From Streptomyces sp. HUAS ZL42 (GTDB taxonomy: Bacteria > Actinomycetota > Actinomycetes > Streptomycetales > Streptomycetaceae), in the NCBI RefSeq assembly GCF_040782645.1, contig NZ_CP160403.1, positions 5,925,001-5,989,000 on the forward strand: a stretch of DNA of 64,000 nucleotides. Direction: 5' to 3'. Shown piece after piece: positions 1 to 7,766 of the stretch (position 1 is the first letter of the stretch; the number at the start of each line of letters is the position of its first letter). Under the pieces are notes generated by a model. The model had not been told where the DNA came from. It ran no database searches and was given only the letters and a program-made list of their open reading frames with translations. The position numbers were made by a program, and so were the translations under genes.

Positions 1-605
1 CCGAAGGCGTCCCGCGCTGGCGCAAGGGCAGCGGCGAAGGCTGGGTCACCGCGGAGTACGCCATGCTGCCCCGCGCCACCAACACCCGCGGCGACCGAGA
101 GTCCGTCAAGGGCAGGATCGGCGGCCGTACGCACGAGATCAGCCGCCTCATCGGCCGCTCCCTGCGCGCGGTCATCGACTACAAGGCCCTCGGCGAGAAC
201 ACGATCGTGCTCGACTGCGACGTACTGCAGGCCGACGGCGGCACCCGCACCGCGGCCATCACCGGCGCGTACGTCGCCCTCGCCGACGCCGTCTCCTGGG
301 CGCAGGGCAAGAAGCTGATCAAGCCCGGCCGCCAGCCGCTCACGGGAACCGTCGCGGCCGTCTCCGTCGGCATCGTCGGCGGAGTCCCCCTCCTGGACCT
401 CTGCTACGAGGAGGACGTCCGGGCCGAAACGGACATGAACGTCGTCTGCACCGGCGACGGCCGCTTCGTCGAGGTCCAGGGCACCGCGGAGGCCGAGCCG
501 TTCGCCCGCGAGGAGCTCAACGCCCTGCTCGACCTGGCGGTTTCCGGCTGCACGGAGCTGGCCGCGCTGCAGCGCAAGGCTCTTGATACGGTCCTCGAAA
601 AGTAA
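1..605 (+). CDS. rph: Ribonuclease PH, 3' part (5' end outside window)
   Basis: Phosphorolytic 3'-5' exoribonuclease that trims the 3' extension of tRNA precursors and releases nucleoside diphosphates in the cytoplasm. The frame is open from base 3 and the start lies upstream of the window; about 200 residues are visible. Seen motifs typical of the family are RPxxTxxR-like [26 protein letters not shown] (in part), [12 protein letters not shown], the [18 protein letters not shown] block and EVQGTAE near the C-terminus. The lipoprotein and RdgB genes follow on the same strand; rph next to rdgB is a recurrent bacterial arrangement. Identification is firm; only the N-terminal fifth or so is missing. 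Confidence 0.97.
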   Translation, partial: EGVPRWRKGSGEGWVTAEYAMLPRATNTRGDRESVKGRIGGRTHEISRLIGRSLRAVIDYKALGENTIVLDCDVLQADGGTRTAAITGAYVALADAVSWAQGKKLIKPGRQPLTGTVAAVSVGIVGGVPLLDLCYEEDVRAETDMNVVCTGDGRFVEVQGTAEAEPFAREELNALLDLAVSGCTELAALQRKALDTVLEK

Positions 606-713
606 AGGACGCGCCAAGAAAGGCGGACGGTGCGGGCAACCGCGCCGCCCGCCTTCGCGTCAGTACGGATACCAACGGGGCCCTCGGGCCCGACAACGGG
701 GAGGAACACGAAC

Positions 714-1112
714 ATGGCCGCGAGCCGACGCCGCCGTACGACCGCCATCGCCGCCGCGGTGGCGGCCGTCGCACTGACCGCCGGACTGACCACCGGCTGC
801 GACGCCGTCAACAAGGCACTGGACTGCGTCCAGACCGCCGAGGCCATCGCCGACAGCGTCACCGACCTCCAGCAGGCCGTGGAGAACGCGTCGAACGACC
901 CCACGCAGATCGACGAATCCCTCCAGTCCATCGACCAGAACCTCAACGAGATCGGCGACAAGACCGACAACGCCGACCTCGACAAGGCCACCGAGGACAT
1001 GCGCAAGGCCGTCACCGAAGTGCAGACGGCCATCAAGAACGGCGACCAGACCCCCGACATCAGCGGAGTCACGGACGCGGCGGGCGAACTGACGAAGGTC
1101 TGCCGGCCGTAG
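714..1112 (+). CDS. Small secreted lipoprotein, function unknown
   Basis: A 132-residue protein. The ATG at 714 follows a GGGGAGG Shine-Dalgarno; an in-frame start at 630 lies in poorly coding sequence and was rejected. Residues 1-27 form an Arg-rich n-region plus Ala-rich hydrophobic stretch ending LTTGC, a lipobox with Cys28 as the likely lipidated residue. The mature part is rich in Asp, Asn, Gln and Ala with heptad-like spacing, suggesting a helical or coiled-coil extracytoplasmic domain. It has two further Cys (in LDCVQ and near the end in VCRP) that could pair. It sits between rph and rdgB but has no evident functional link to them. The family is not recognised. Confidence 0.85.
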   Translation: MAASRRRRTTAIAAAVAAVALTAGLTTGCDAVNKALDCVQTAEAIADSVTDLQQAVENASNDPTQIDESLQSIDQNLNEIGDKTDNADLDKATEDMRKAVTEVQTAIKNGDQTPDISGVTDAAGELTKVCRP

Positions 1113-1145
1113 GGCGCCGCCGGTGAGGCCGGGATACTGGACGTC

Positions 1146-1748
1146 ATGACCCGCTTGATCCTCGCCACACGCAACGCCGGGAAGATCACCGAGCTGAAGA
1201 CGATCCTCGCCGACGCAGGTCTCGCCCACGACCTCGTCGGCGCGGACGCCTACCCCGACATCCCCGACGTCAAGGAGACCGGCGTCACCTTCGCCGAGAA
1301 CGCCCTGCTCAAGGCACACACCCTCGCCCAGGCCACCGGACTGCCCGCGGTCGCCGACGACTCGGGCCTGTGCGTCGACGTCCTGAACGGCGCCCCCGGC
1401 ATCTTCTCCGCCCGCTGGTCGGGCCGGCACGGCGACGACAGGGCCAACCTGGAACTGCTGCTGGCCCAGCTCGCCGACATCACCGACGAGCACCGGGGTG
1501 CACACTTCGCCTGCGCGGCGGCGCTGGCCCTCCCGGACGGCACGGAGAGGGTCGTCGAGGGCCGGCTGACGGGTGTGCTGCGGCACACCCCGGTCGGCAC
1601 GAACGGTTTCGGCTACGACCCGATCCTTCAGCCGGCGGGGGACACGCGGACGTGCGCGGAGCTGACCCCTGAGGAGAAGAACGCGATCAGCCATCGGGGG
1701 AAGGCGTTCCGGGCGTTGGTGCCGGTGGTGCGGGAGCTGTTGGGCTGA
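1146..1748 (+). CDS. rdgB: XTP/dITP pyrophosphatase (Ham1 family)
   Basis: House-cleaning nucleotidase that hydrolyses XTP, dITP and ITP to monophosphates plus pyrophosphate, keeping deaminated purines out of nucleic acids. The 200-residue length is typical. Visible family motifs: N-terminal LILATRNAGKITEL (nucleotide-binding SxNxxK type), a TFAENALLKA block, the ADDSGLCVDVL catalytic and metal-binding segment, PGIFSARW, the GFGYDPI signature and SHRGKAFRAL near the C-terminus. It lies downstream of rph and the lipoprotein gene and ends just before a strong terminator. Confidence 0.97.
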   Translation: MTRLILATRNAGKITELKTILADAGLAHDLVGADAYPDIPDVKETGVTFAENALLKAHTLAQATGLPAVADDSGLCVDVLNGAPGIFSARWSGRHGDDRANLELLLAQLADITDEHRGAHFACAAALALPDGTERVVEGRLTGVLRHTPVGTNGFGYDPILQPAGDTRTCAELTPEEKNAISHRGKAFRALVPVVRELLG

Positions 1749-1755
1749 AACACGG

Positions 1756-1789
1756 GAGAGGGGCCGCCCGCTGGGTGGCCCCTCTCTTT
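1756..1789. terminator. Bidirectional intrinsic terminator after rdgB
   Basis: A perfect 10-bp inverted repeat, GAGAGGGGCC and GGCCCCTCTC, with an 11-nt loop and a short T run on the + side. It lies between the rdgB stop and the 3' end of the opposing tRNA-Leu gene, so it can stop transcription from both sides. Confidence 0.85.
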
Positions 1790-1792
1790 GCG

Positions 1793-1877
1793 TGCGGCCG
1801 GTGGGACTCGAACCCACACGGGTGTGAACCCACTGGGACCTAAACCCAGCATGACTGCCAAATTCCATCACGGCCGC
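1793..1877 (-). tRNA. tRNA-Leu (anticodon UAG)
   Basis: Class II tRNA of 85 nt including discriminator A, no encoded CCA. The acceptor arms GCGGCCG and CGGCCGC pair fully; the anticodon stem CTGGG/CCCAG encloses TTTAGGT, giving anticodon TAG for CUA and CUG codons. A long variable arm (GGGTTCACACCC) and a GTTCGAGTCCC T-arm are present, as expected for leucine. Confidence 0.95.
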
Positions 1878-1931
1878 TCAAAAACGGTCATCACGCTAGA
1901 CCGGCGGCACTCAGTGTACGGGGCTGCCGGG

Positions 1932-2105
1932 TCACCCGGCGAGTGGGACTCTGCCCTTCTGCCGACACCACGTTTCCGTCACTGCATGGCAGTTGGGGCA
2001 CAGGTGTCGCAGGTTCTCCCGGCGATTGTCCCGGCAGTTCCCGTTGGCATGGTCGATCTGCAAGGTAATCGGGCGCCCCGCCACTCACCGGTGTTGCCAC
2101 ACTCC
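1932..2105 (-). pseudogene. HNH endonuclease remnant
   Basis: On the minus strand the frame ending with TGA at 1932-1934 reads PITLQIDHANGNCRDN followed by RENLRHLCPNCHAVTETWC, the core of a small HNH endonuclease: the IDH histidine, the Asn, and a CPNC zinc knuckle half. The upstream part of the motif (GNTGEWRG) is in another frame, so at least one base has been lost around 2065-2075. The N-terminal half is absent, and the sequence runs into the stop of bcp at 2120. There is no start codon or ribosome site. The remnant lies between bcp and tRNA-Leu. Decay of a small intact HNH gene at this place is inferred. Confidence 0.7.
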
Positions 2106-2119
2106 GCAGAAACCGGCCC

Positions 2120-2587
2120 TCAGATCCCCAGATCCTTGATGATCTTGGCCACGTGGCCGGTCGCCCGCACGTTGTACAGGGCCCGTTCGATCTTGCCCTC
2201 CTCGTCCACGATCACCGTGGAGCGGATGACGCCCATGTACGTCTTGCCGTAGTTCTTCTTCTCGCCGAAGGCGCCGTACGCGTCGAGGACCTCCTTGTCG
2301 GGGTCCGCCAGCAGCGTGATCCTCAGGGACTCCTTCTCGCGGAACTTCGCGAGCTTCTCGGGCTTGTCCGGCGAGATGCCGATGACGTCGTACCCGGCGC
2401 CGGCCAGGAGTTCCAGGTTGTCCGTGAAGTCGCAGGCCTGCTTGGTGCAGCCCGGGGTCAGGGCCGCCGGGTAGAAGTAGACGATGACCTTGCGGCCCTT
2501 GTGGTCGGACAGGGACACCTCGTTGCCGTCGGCGTCGGGCAGGGTGAAGGCGGGGGCCACGTCCCCGGGCTGGAGTCGCTCGCTCAT
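2120..2587 (-). CDS. bcp: Thioredoxin-dependent peroxiredoxin Bcp/PrxQ
   Basis: Reduces hydrogen peroxide and organic hydroperoxides to water and alcohols using thioredoxin. The 155-residue protein starts at MSERLQPGD; an upstream extension to 2659 lacks coding character. Family features are APAFTLPDADGNEVSLSD, FYPAALTPGCTKQACDF with peroxidatic Cys in TPGCT and the resolving Cys five residues later, as in PrxQ two-Cys enzymes, then GISPDKPEKLAKFREKE and the GVIRSTFVID-like segment. Usual residues of the peroxidatic site (Pro, Thr and Cys in TPGC) are present. It is divergent from the DUF3618 gene at 2683, leaving about 95 bp for both promoters. Confidence 0.96.
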   Translation of the reverse strand: MSERLQPGDVAPAFTLPDADGNEVSLSDHKGRKVIVYFYPAALTPGCTKQACDFTDNLELLAGAGYDVIGISPDKPEKLAKFREKESLRITLLADPDKEVLDAYGAFGEKKNYGKTYMGVIRSTVIVDEEGKIERALYNVRATGHVAKIIKDLGI

Positions 2588-2682
2588 CGGTCCAGCGTAA
2601 CCGGGGGTCCTGACAGTGCACGGACCCGAGGAACTGACAGACTGTCCGGAACAACGCATCAGCAGACTTCGGAGGCCGTACG

Positions 2683-3012
2683 GTGGCGGACACGTCGGAC
2701 ACCAGAACCCCGGCGCAGATCGAGGCGGACATCAAGCGCCGCCGCGAGGTGCTGGCCGAGACGCTCGACGAGATCGGGGTGCGGGTGCATCCGAAGACCG
2801 TCGTCGGGGATGCGAAGGCCAAGGTCGTCTCCAACATCGATCACACTCTCGGGCGGGCGTACGTCCAGGTCAACCGGGTTGTGACCGACGTCAGAGCACA
2901 GTTCGTGGACGACGAGGGCGCGCCGCGGCTCGAGCGCATCGTGCCCGTCGCCCTCGTCGTGGTCGGGGTCGTGGGGCTGCTCGCCGTCGGGAGCCGGCGG
3001 CGCAGGCTCTGA
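2683..3012 (+). CDS. DUF3618 family membrane-anchored protein
   Basis: A 109-residue protein starting with GTG at 2683 after a GGAGG stretch. The N-terminus TPAQIEADIKRRREVLAETLDEI is the DUF3618 signature: a charged helix beginning with an Ile-Glu-x-Asp/Arg pattern. The middle is polar, and residues about 85-103 form a single C-terminal transmembrane helix followed by RRRR. DUF3618 proteins are common in actinomycetes with no established biochemical role. It is followed at 57 bp by a GroES-like gene on the same strand; co-transcription is possible. Confidence 0.88.
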   Translation: MADTSDTRTPAQIEADIKRRREVLAETLDEIGVRVHPKTVVGDAKAKVVSNIDHTLGRAYVQVNRVVTDVRAQFVDDEGAPRLERIVPVALVVVGVVGLLAVGSRRRRL

Positions 3013-3068
3013 GGAAACGGCCGACCCACCCGCGTGCGGAATCGTTCCAGGCAGGTAGGTTCAGTGGC

Positions 3069-3425
3069 GTGAGCGCCAACAGAAACGAGCACAGCACCCA
3101 TCACGACAAGCTGCCCATCCGGATGCTGCACGACCGAGTTCTCGTGCGGCAGGACACCAACGAGGGCGAGCGGCGTTCCGGTGGCGGCATCCTGATCCCC
3201 GCCACGGCGGCCGTGGGCCGTCGGCTGGCGTGGGCCGAGGTCGTCGCGGTGGGGCAGAACGTACGGACCGTGGAGCCGGGCGACCGGGTTCTGTACGACC
3301 CGGAGGACCGCGCCGAGGTGGAGGTGCGGGGCATCGCCTACGTCCTCATGCGCGAGCGTGATCTGCACGCCGTGGCCGCGGACCGCTTCGAGGGGTCGGA
3401 GGACTCCACAGGGCTGTACCTGTAG
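3069..3425 (+). CDS. GroES-family chaperonin-like protein
   Basis: A 118-residue protein read from GTG at 3069. The Cpn10 fold signature is clear: PIRMLHDRVLVRQD, then SGGGILIPATA (mobile-loop region), AEVVAVGQNVRTVEPGDRVLYD, and YVLMRERDLHAV at the end. It has a short His-rich N-terminal extension and about 18 extra C-terminal residues compared with canonical 95-100-residue GroES, and there is no groEL beside it. It is therefore probably an accessory GroES paralogue rather than the groES of the groESL operon. Partner and substrate are unknown. Confidence 0.9.
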   Translation: MSANRNEHSTHHDKLPIRMLHDRVLVRQDTNEGERRSGGGILIPATAAVGRRLAWAEVVAVGQNVRTVEPGDRVLYDPEDRAEVEVRGIAYVLMRERDLHAVAADRFEGSEDSTGLYL

Positions 3426-3455
3426 ATCCAGCGGTTCGAGCAGACAGCGGTTCCA

Positions 3456-3483
3456 GGGGCTGGTGACCACCGTCACCAGCCCC
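3456..3483. terminator. Terminator between convergent genes
   Basis: A perfect 12-bp inverted repeat (GGGGCTGGTGAC/GTCACCAGCCCC) with a CACC loop lies between the GroES-like gene (+) and the penicillin-binding protein gene (-). It should act on both converging transcripts. Confidence 0.85.
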
Positions 3484-3531
3484 TTCGTCATCGGCCCGTC
3501 GTGCCGAATCGGCCCGTCGTGCCGACGGCCG

Positions 3532-5901
3532 TCATTCTCGGCGGAACGCGCCCAGCGGGCCCCCGCCCGTCGTCGTCCCGTCCGTGGTCCCGCCGTCGGT
3601 GCCTCCGGTCGTGCCGCCGTCCGTCGTGCCCCCGTCCGTCGGGTCGCCGATCGTCCCGCCCGTGGCGGTGTCCCCGGCCGTGGTGCCGCCGTCGGTCGTG
3701 GTGCCGCCGTCCGTCGTGCCGCCGGTGATGAATCCCGTGGTGCCGTCCGTCGTCGTGCCGCCGGTCGTGCCGCCGTTCGTCTGGCCCTGCGTCTGGCCCT
3801 GGACGGTGTCCCCGCCCGTGGTCGTGCCGCCGTCGTCCTCGTCGCCCGTGCCCGGGTCCTGTGGGGGCTCGCCGGTCGGGTACTGCCATTCCTCGGCGCC
3901 GTCCTGGAGCTGGAGGCTGAAGTCGTGCGCCGGGGTGTCCTTGAGGGCCTCCTTGGTGAACTGGGCCCAGATCTCGGCGGGTGCCCCGCCGCCGTTGACG
4001 CGGTCCAGGCCCATCGCGCCGTACAGGGACTTGTGGTGGGCGGTGACCGGGTCCTGACCCATCACGGAGACGACGGTGGCGAGGTCGGGGGTGTAGCCGG
4101 CGAACCAGGCGGCCGTGTCCTCCTCCGCGGTGCCGGTCTTGCCTGCGGCGGGGCGGCCGGCGGCCTGCGCGGCGGTCGCGGTGCCGTTCTCGACGACGCT
4201 CTGCAGTATCGAGGTCGTGGTGTCGGCGGCCTCGCGGCTGACGGCCTGGCTGCTCTCCCGCTTCGGCAGCTCCACCACGTCACTGCCGTCCTTGGTGATC
4301 TTGTCGATCAGTGTGTACGTGCCGTGCCTGCCGTGGTTGGCGAGTGTCGCGTACGCCTCCGCCATGTCGAGGACGCTCGCGGTGGCGGTGCCGAGCGCGA
4401 TGGACGGGTAGGGCTGCAGGTCCGGGGTGTCGGTGGGGAGGCCGAGGTCGATCGCGGTCTTCTTGACCTTCTCGGGGCCGACGTCGACGGCCATCTGCGC
4501 GTACACCGAGTTGACGGACTTGTCGGTGGCGGTGCGCACGGTGATGTTGCCGTACGAGTAGCCGTCCTCGTTCTCGGGGGCGTAGCCGCCGCTCCAGCCC
4601 TGCACGGGGCGCTCGTTGGTGCCGTCGTAGACCGTGTTGGGGGTGATCCGGCGGCCGTCCTGTGTGGTGGAACCGTTCTGTACGGCCGAGGTGAACACGA
4701 TCGGTTTGAAGACGGAGCCGTTCTGGAAGTCCCGGCGGGTGGCGTTGTTCGTGTACTGCTTGACGTAGTCGATGCCGCCGTACATGGCGAGGACCTTGCC
4801 GGTCTTCGGGTCGACGGCGGCGCCGCCCGCGCGGACGTACGTGTCGACCTTGCGGTCCTTCTTGTCCAGCTTGGACATCAGCTGGTCGTTGACGGCGTCG
4901 ACGAAGGCGTCCTGCTTGCTCTTCTCCAGCGTCGTGGTGATGCGGTAGCCGCCGGTGTCGAGCGCGTCCGCGTCGAGGATCTTGTTCTGGCGCAGGTAGT
5001 CCTTGATCGCGGTGACGATGTAGCCGCGCTGCCCGGACATGCCCTTGGCGGCGGCGCTGGCCTCCTTCGGCGTGGGGAACTTCATGGTGCTGCGCTTGGC
5101 CTCGTCGAGCCAGCCCTTCTTGACCATGCCGTCCAGGACGTAGTTCCAGCGGTCCTCGGCGGCCTTCCGGTTCTCCGGGTGGGCGACGACGTCGTACTCG
5201 CTGGGCGCGTTGAGCAGCGAGGCGAGGTATGCGCCCTGGGCCGCGGTGAGGTCGATGGCGTCGACGCCGTAGTAGGCCTGGGCGGCGGTCTCCATGCCGA
5301 AGGAGTCGCGGCCGAAGAAGCTGGTGTTGAGGTAGCCCTCGAGGATCTCGTCCTTGGTCTTCTCGCGGTCCAGCTTGATCGAGATGAAGAACTCCTTCAC
5401 CTTGCGGGTGACGGTCTGTTCCTGGCCGAGGTAGTAGTTCTTGACGTACTGCTGGGTGATTGTGGAGCCGGACTGCTTGCCCTTGCCGGTGGCGGTGTTC
5501 CAGGCGGCGCGGACCATGGCCTGTGGGTCGACGGCGGACTCGGTGTAGAAGTCGCGGTCCTCGGCGGCCAGTACGGCGTGCTGGGCGTCCTTGGAGATCT
5601 GGGCGAGGGTGACGTTCTCCCGGTTGACCTCGCCGTCGCGGGCGATCTCGGTGCCGTCGGCGTACAGGTAGACGTTGCTCTGTTTCATGGCGAGGGCGTT
5701 GGCTGGCGGGATCTGGACCAGTGTGTAGCCGAGGAAGAACAGGCCGGCGAGCAGCATGAGGCCGATCACGAAGGTGGCGAGCACCATGCGCCAGGTCGGA
5801 AGGAGCCGGCGCCAGCCGGTGCGCTTGGGCCGCTTGGGCGGCTGCGGCTGCGGCTGCGGCTGAGACTGCGGCTGCTGCGGCTGCTGCGGCTCGTCGCTCA
5901 T
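3532..5901 (-). CDS. Bifunctional class A penicillin-binding protein
   Basis: Polymerises and cross-links peptidoglycan at the outer membrane face. A 789-residue protein from the ATG at 5901 (AGGAG 12 nt upstream); an in-frame GTG 36 bp earlier has no ribosome site. Order: Gln/Pro-rich cytoplasmic N-terminus (about 1-35), one transmembrane helix (about 45-70), GT51 transglycosylase domain with EDRDFY near 116 and GSTITQQYVKNYYL near 147, then a transpeptidase domain with SVFK near 396 (catalytic Ser), SVN near 463 and KTGTAEE near 587. Residues from about 684 form a Gly-Thr-Asp low-complexity tail (repeated DGGTT, GGTT). No gene is on the same strand immediately upstream. Confidence 0.96.
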   Translation of the reverse strand: MSDEPQQPQQPQSQPQPQPQPPKRPKRTGWRRLLPTWRMVLATFVIGLMLLAGLFFLGYTLVQIPPANALAMKQSNVYLYADGTEIARDGEVNRENVTLAQISKDAQHAVLAAEDRDFYTESAVDPQAMVRAAWNTATGKGKQSGSTITQQYVKNYYLGQEQTVTRKVKEFFISIKLDREKTKDEILEGYLNTSFFGRDSFGMETAAQAYYGVDAIDLTAAQGAYLASLLNAPSEYDVVAHPENRKAAEDRWNYVLDGMVKKGWLDEAKRSTMKFPTPKEASAAAKGMSGQRGYIVTAIKDYLRQNKILDADALDTGGYRITTTLEKSKQDAFVDAVNDQLMSKLDKKDRKVDTYVRAGGAAVDPKTGKVLAMYGGIDYVKQYTNNATRRDFQNGSVFKPIVFTSAVQNGSTTQDGRRITPNTVYDGTNERPVQGWSGGYAPENEDGYSYGNITVRTATDKSVNSVYAQMAVDVGPEKVKKTAIDLGLPTDTPDLQPYPSIALGTATASVLDMAEAYATLANHGRHGTYTLIDKITKDGSDVVELPKRESSQAVSREAADTTTSILQSVVENGTATAAQAAGRPAAGKTGTAEEDTAAWFAGYTPDLATVVSVMGQDPVTAHHKSLYGAMGLDRVNGGGAPAEIWAQFTKEALKDTPAHDFSLQLQDGAEEWQYPTGEPPQDPGTGDEDDGGTTTGGDTVQGQTQGQTNGGTTGGTTTDGTTGFITGGTTDGGTTTDGGTTAGDTATGGTIGDPTDGGTTDGGTTGGTDGGTTDGTTTGGGPLGAFRRE

Positions 5902-6151
5902 GTGTTGCTCGGACTCCTGTTTCGCGTCGTACGTCACGTACGCCCTCGTACGCCTTCTGCGTCCCCCTTGTTGAAGACTGTCGCATCAAGCGTTTCGTTC
6001 CCGGCAATTGGCGCGCGTTGCGCGCCGGAAGTTGCGAAGCCGGACGTTGCGCCCCGAAGGTTGCGCCGCGGAGAAAATGCCTGGCATGCCGCGCCGCCCG
6101 CGGACTAGGCTCCTGCGCTTCGGTGTCCGGCGGGCGAGGAGGGCTGCGGGT

Positions 6152-6952
6152 GTGGGTTCGGCGCGGTTGTACGCGGCCGTGGCAGTGGGAGGTTTCCGAA
6201 GGTATGCGACGTATCGGGCGGCTACGGCCGCCGGGGTGTTCACGAACACCGTTTTCGGCCTGATCCTCGTCTACACCTATCTGGCGCTGTGGGACGAGCG
6301 GCCGCACCTCGGGGGGTACGACCAGACGCAGGCGGTCACGTACGTGTGGCTCGGGCAGTGTCTGTACGCGACGCTCGCCATCCAGGGCGGCGGCGTCGAG
6401 AAGGACCTGATGGCCCGTATCCGCACGGGTGAGATCGCCATCGACCTGTACCGGCCGGCCGACCTCCAACTGTGGTGGCTGGCGGGCGACTTGGGGCGGG
6501 CGCTGTTCCAGACGCTGGGGCGCGGCGTGATCCCGTTCGCCTTCGGTGCGCTGTTCTTCCGGATGGCGCTGCCGACGGACGTCACCACCTGGGCGGCGTT
6601 CCTGGTCGCGATCCTGCTGGCGATGGTCGTCAGTTTCGGGATCCGCTATCTGGCGGCCCTGAGCATGTTCTGGCTCATGGACGGCACGGGCGTCAACCAG
6701 GCCGTGATGGTCCTGGGGATCTTCTGCTCGGGCATGGCGCTGCCGCTGAACGTCTTCCCGGGCGCGCTCGGCGATGTCGTCCGGGCGCTGCCGTGGGCGG
6801 CCCAGCTCCAGATGCCGGCGGATGTGCTGATGGGGGAGGCCGACCCGCTGGGGGCGTACGCCTTCCAGGCGGCGTGGGCGGTGGTCCTGCTGGCGGCGGG
6901 GCGGCTGGTGCAGTCGGCGGCGACACGGCGGGTGGTGTTGCAGGGTGGGTGA
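6152..6952 (+). CDS. ABC-2 family exporter permease (first)
   Basis: A 266-residue integral membrane protein with about six hydrophobic segments, starting at GTG 6152 with AGGAGGG seven bases upstream; the frame extends upstream but without a good start. It matches actinobacterial ABC-2 permeases (DUF990-like) encoded as unequal pairs: a short Arg-rich N-terminus with FRRYATYR, then FGLILVYTYLALW, and a long cytoplasmic loop with KDLMARIRTGEIAIDLYRP. It overlaps the next permease by 8 bp and is followed by the ATPase, forming one operon. The exported substrate cannot be inferred from sequence. Confidence 0.92.
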   Translation: MGSARLYAAVAVGGFRRYATYRAATAAGVFTNTVFGLILVYTYLALWDERPHLGGYDQTQAVTYVWLGQCLYATLAIQGGGVEKDLMARIRTGEIAIDLYRPADLQLWWLAGDLGRALFQTLGRGVIPFAFGALFFRMALPTDVTTWAAFLVAILLAMVVSFGIRYLAALSMFWLMDGTGVNQAVMVLGIFCSGMALPLNVFPGALGDVVRALPWAAQLQMPADVLMGEADPLGAYAFQAAWAVVLLAAGRLVQSAATRRVVLQGG

Positions 6953-7766
6953 GATCTCCAGGGTGGGGGAGGGCTTGCGGGCCTACCGGCTGATCGCCGC
7001 GATGTGGGTGCGCTCGGCCATGACCTACCGCGCCTCCTTCGCCCTCACGGCGTTCGGCAACCTGATGGTGACCGGGCTGGACTTCGTGGCGATCCTGCTG
7101 ATGTTCTCGCAGGTCGACTCGCTCGGCGGCTGGTCGTTGCCCGAGGTCGCCTTCCTGTACGGCCTGTCCGCGACGGCGTTCGGGATCGCCGACCTGCTGC
7201 TCGGCTCCATGGACGTGCTGGGCACCCGGATACGGGACGGTTCCTTCGACACACTGCTCGTGCGTCCGGCCCCGGTGCTGGCCCAGGTCGGCGCGGACCA
7301 CTTCGCGCTGCGCCGGCTGGGCCGGATCACGCAGGGCGCGCTGGTGCTGGCCTGGGGTCTGCTCGCGGTCGACGCCGACTGGACCGCGCTGAAGGTGCTG
7401 CTCGTGCCGGTGATGCTGATCAGTGGCGCGGCGATCTTCTGCGCGCTGTTCGTGGCGGGCGCGGCCTTCCAGTTCGTGGCGCAGGACGCCGCCGAGGTGC
7501 AGAACGCGTTCACGTACGGCGGCACGACCCTCTTGCAGTACCCGCCCACCGTGTTCGGCAAGGACCTGGTGCGCGGGGTCACGTTCATGCTGCCGCTGGC
7601 CTTCGTCAACTGGGTGCCCGCCGCCTACGTGTTGGGGCGGCCGTATCCGCTCGGGCTGCCGGAATGGGCGGCCTTCGCGTCGCCGCTGGTTGCGGTGGCG
7701 GTCTGCGGGCTGGCGGGGTTGGCATGGCGGGCGGGTCTGCGGTCGTACAGGAGTACCGGGAGTTGA
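6945..7766 (+). CDS. ABC-2 family exporter permease (second)
   Basis: A 273-residue membrane protein beginning GTG at 6945 inside the 3' end of the first permease, so translation is probably coupled. Six hydrophobic segments; it has WVRSAMTYRASFALTAFGNL near the start and the loop TRIRDGSFDTLLVRP, which parallels the RIRTGEIAIDLYRP loop of its partner, indicating the two are paralogous halves of a heterodimeric channel. The C-terminal stop overlaps the TTG start of the ATPase gene. Confidence 0.92.
   Translation: MGEISRVGEGLRAYRLIAAMWVRSAMTYRASFALTAFGNLMVTGLDFVAILLMFSQVDSLGGWSLPEVAFLYGLSATAFGIADLLLGSMDVLGTRIRDGSFDTLLVRPAPVLAQVGADHFALRRLGRITQGALVLAWGLLAVDADWTALKVLLVPVMLISGAAIFCALFVAGAAFQFVAQDAAEVQNAFTYGGTTLLQYPPTVFGKDLVRGVTFMLPLAFVNWVPAAYVLGRPYPLGLPEWAAFASPLVAVAVCGLAGLAWRAGLRSYRSTGS

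Noticed and set aside
660..1871. A 403-codon open frame on the minus strand
   Set aside because: Opposite the lipoprotein and rdgB and running through the tRNA-Leu; no recognisable product.
2616..3068. Upstream extension of the GroES-like frame
   Set aside because: It overlaps the DUF3618 gene in another frame, and the Cpn10 similarity begins after GTG 3069.
3358..6108. A 916-codon open frame on the + strand
   Set aside because: It lies opposite the penicillin-binding protein, has no domain sense and is an artefact of high GC third positions.
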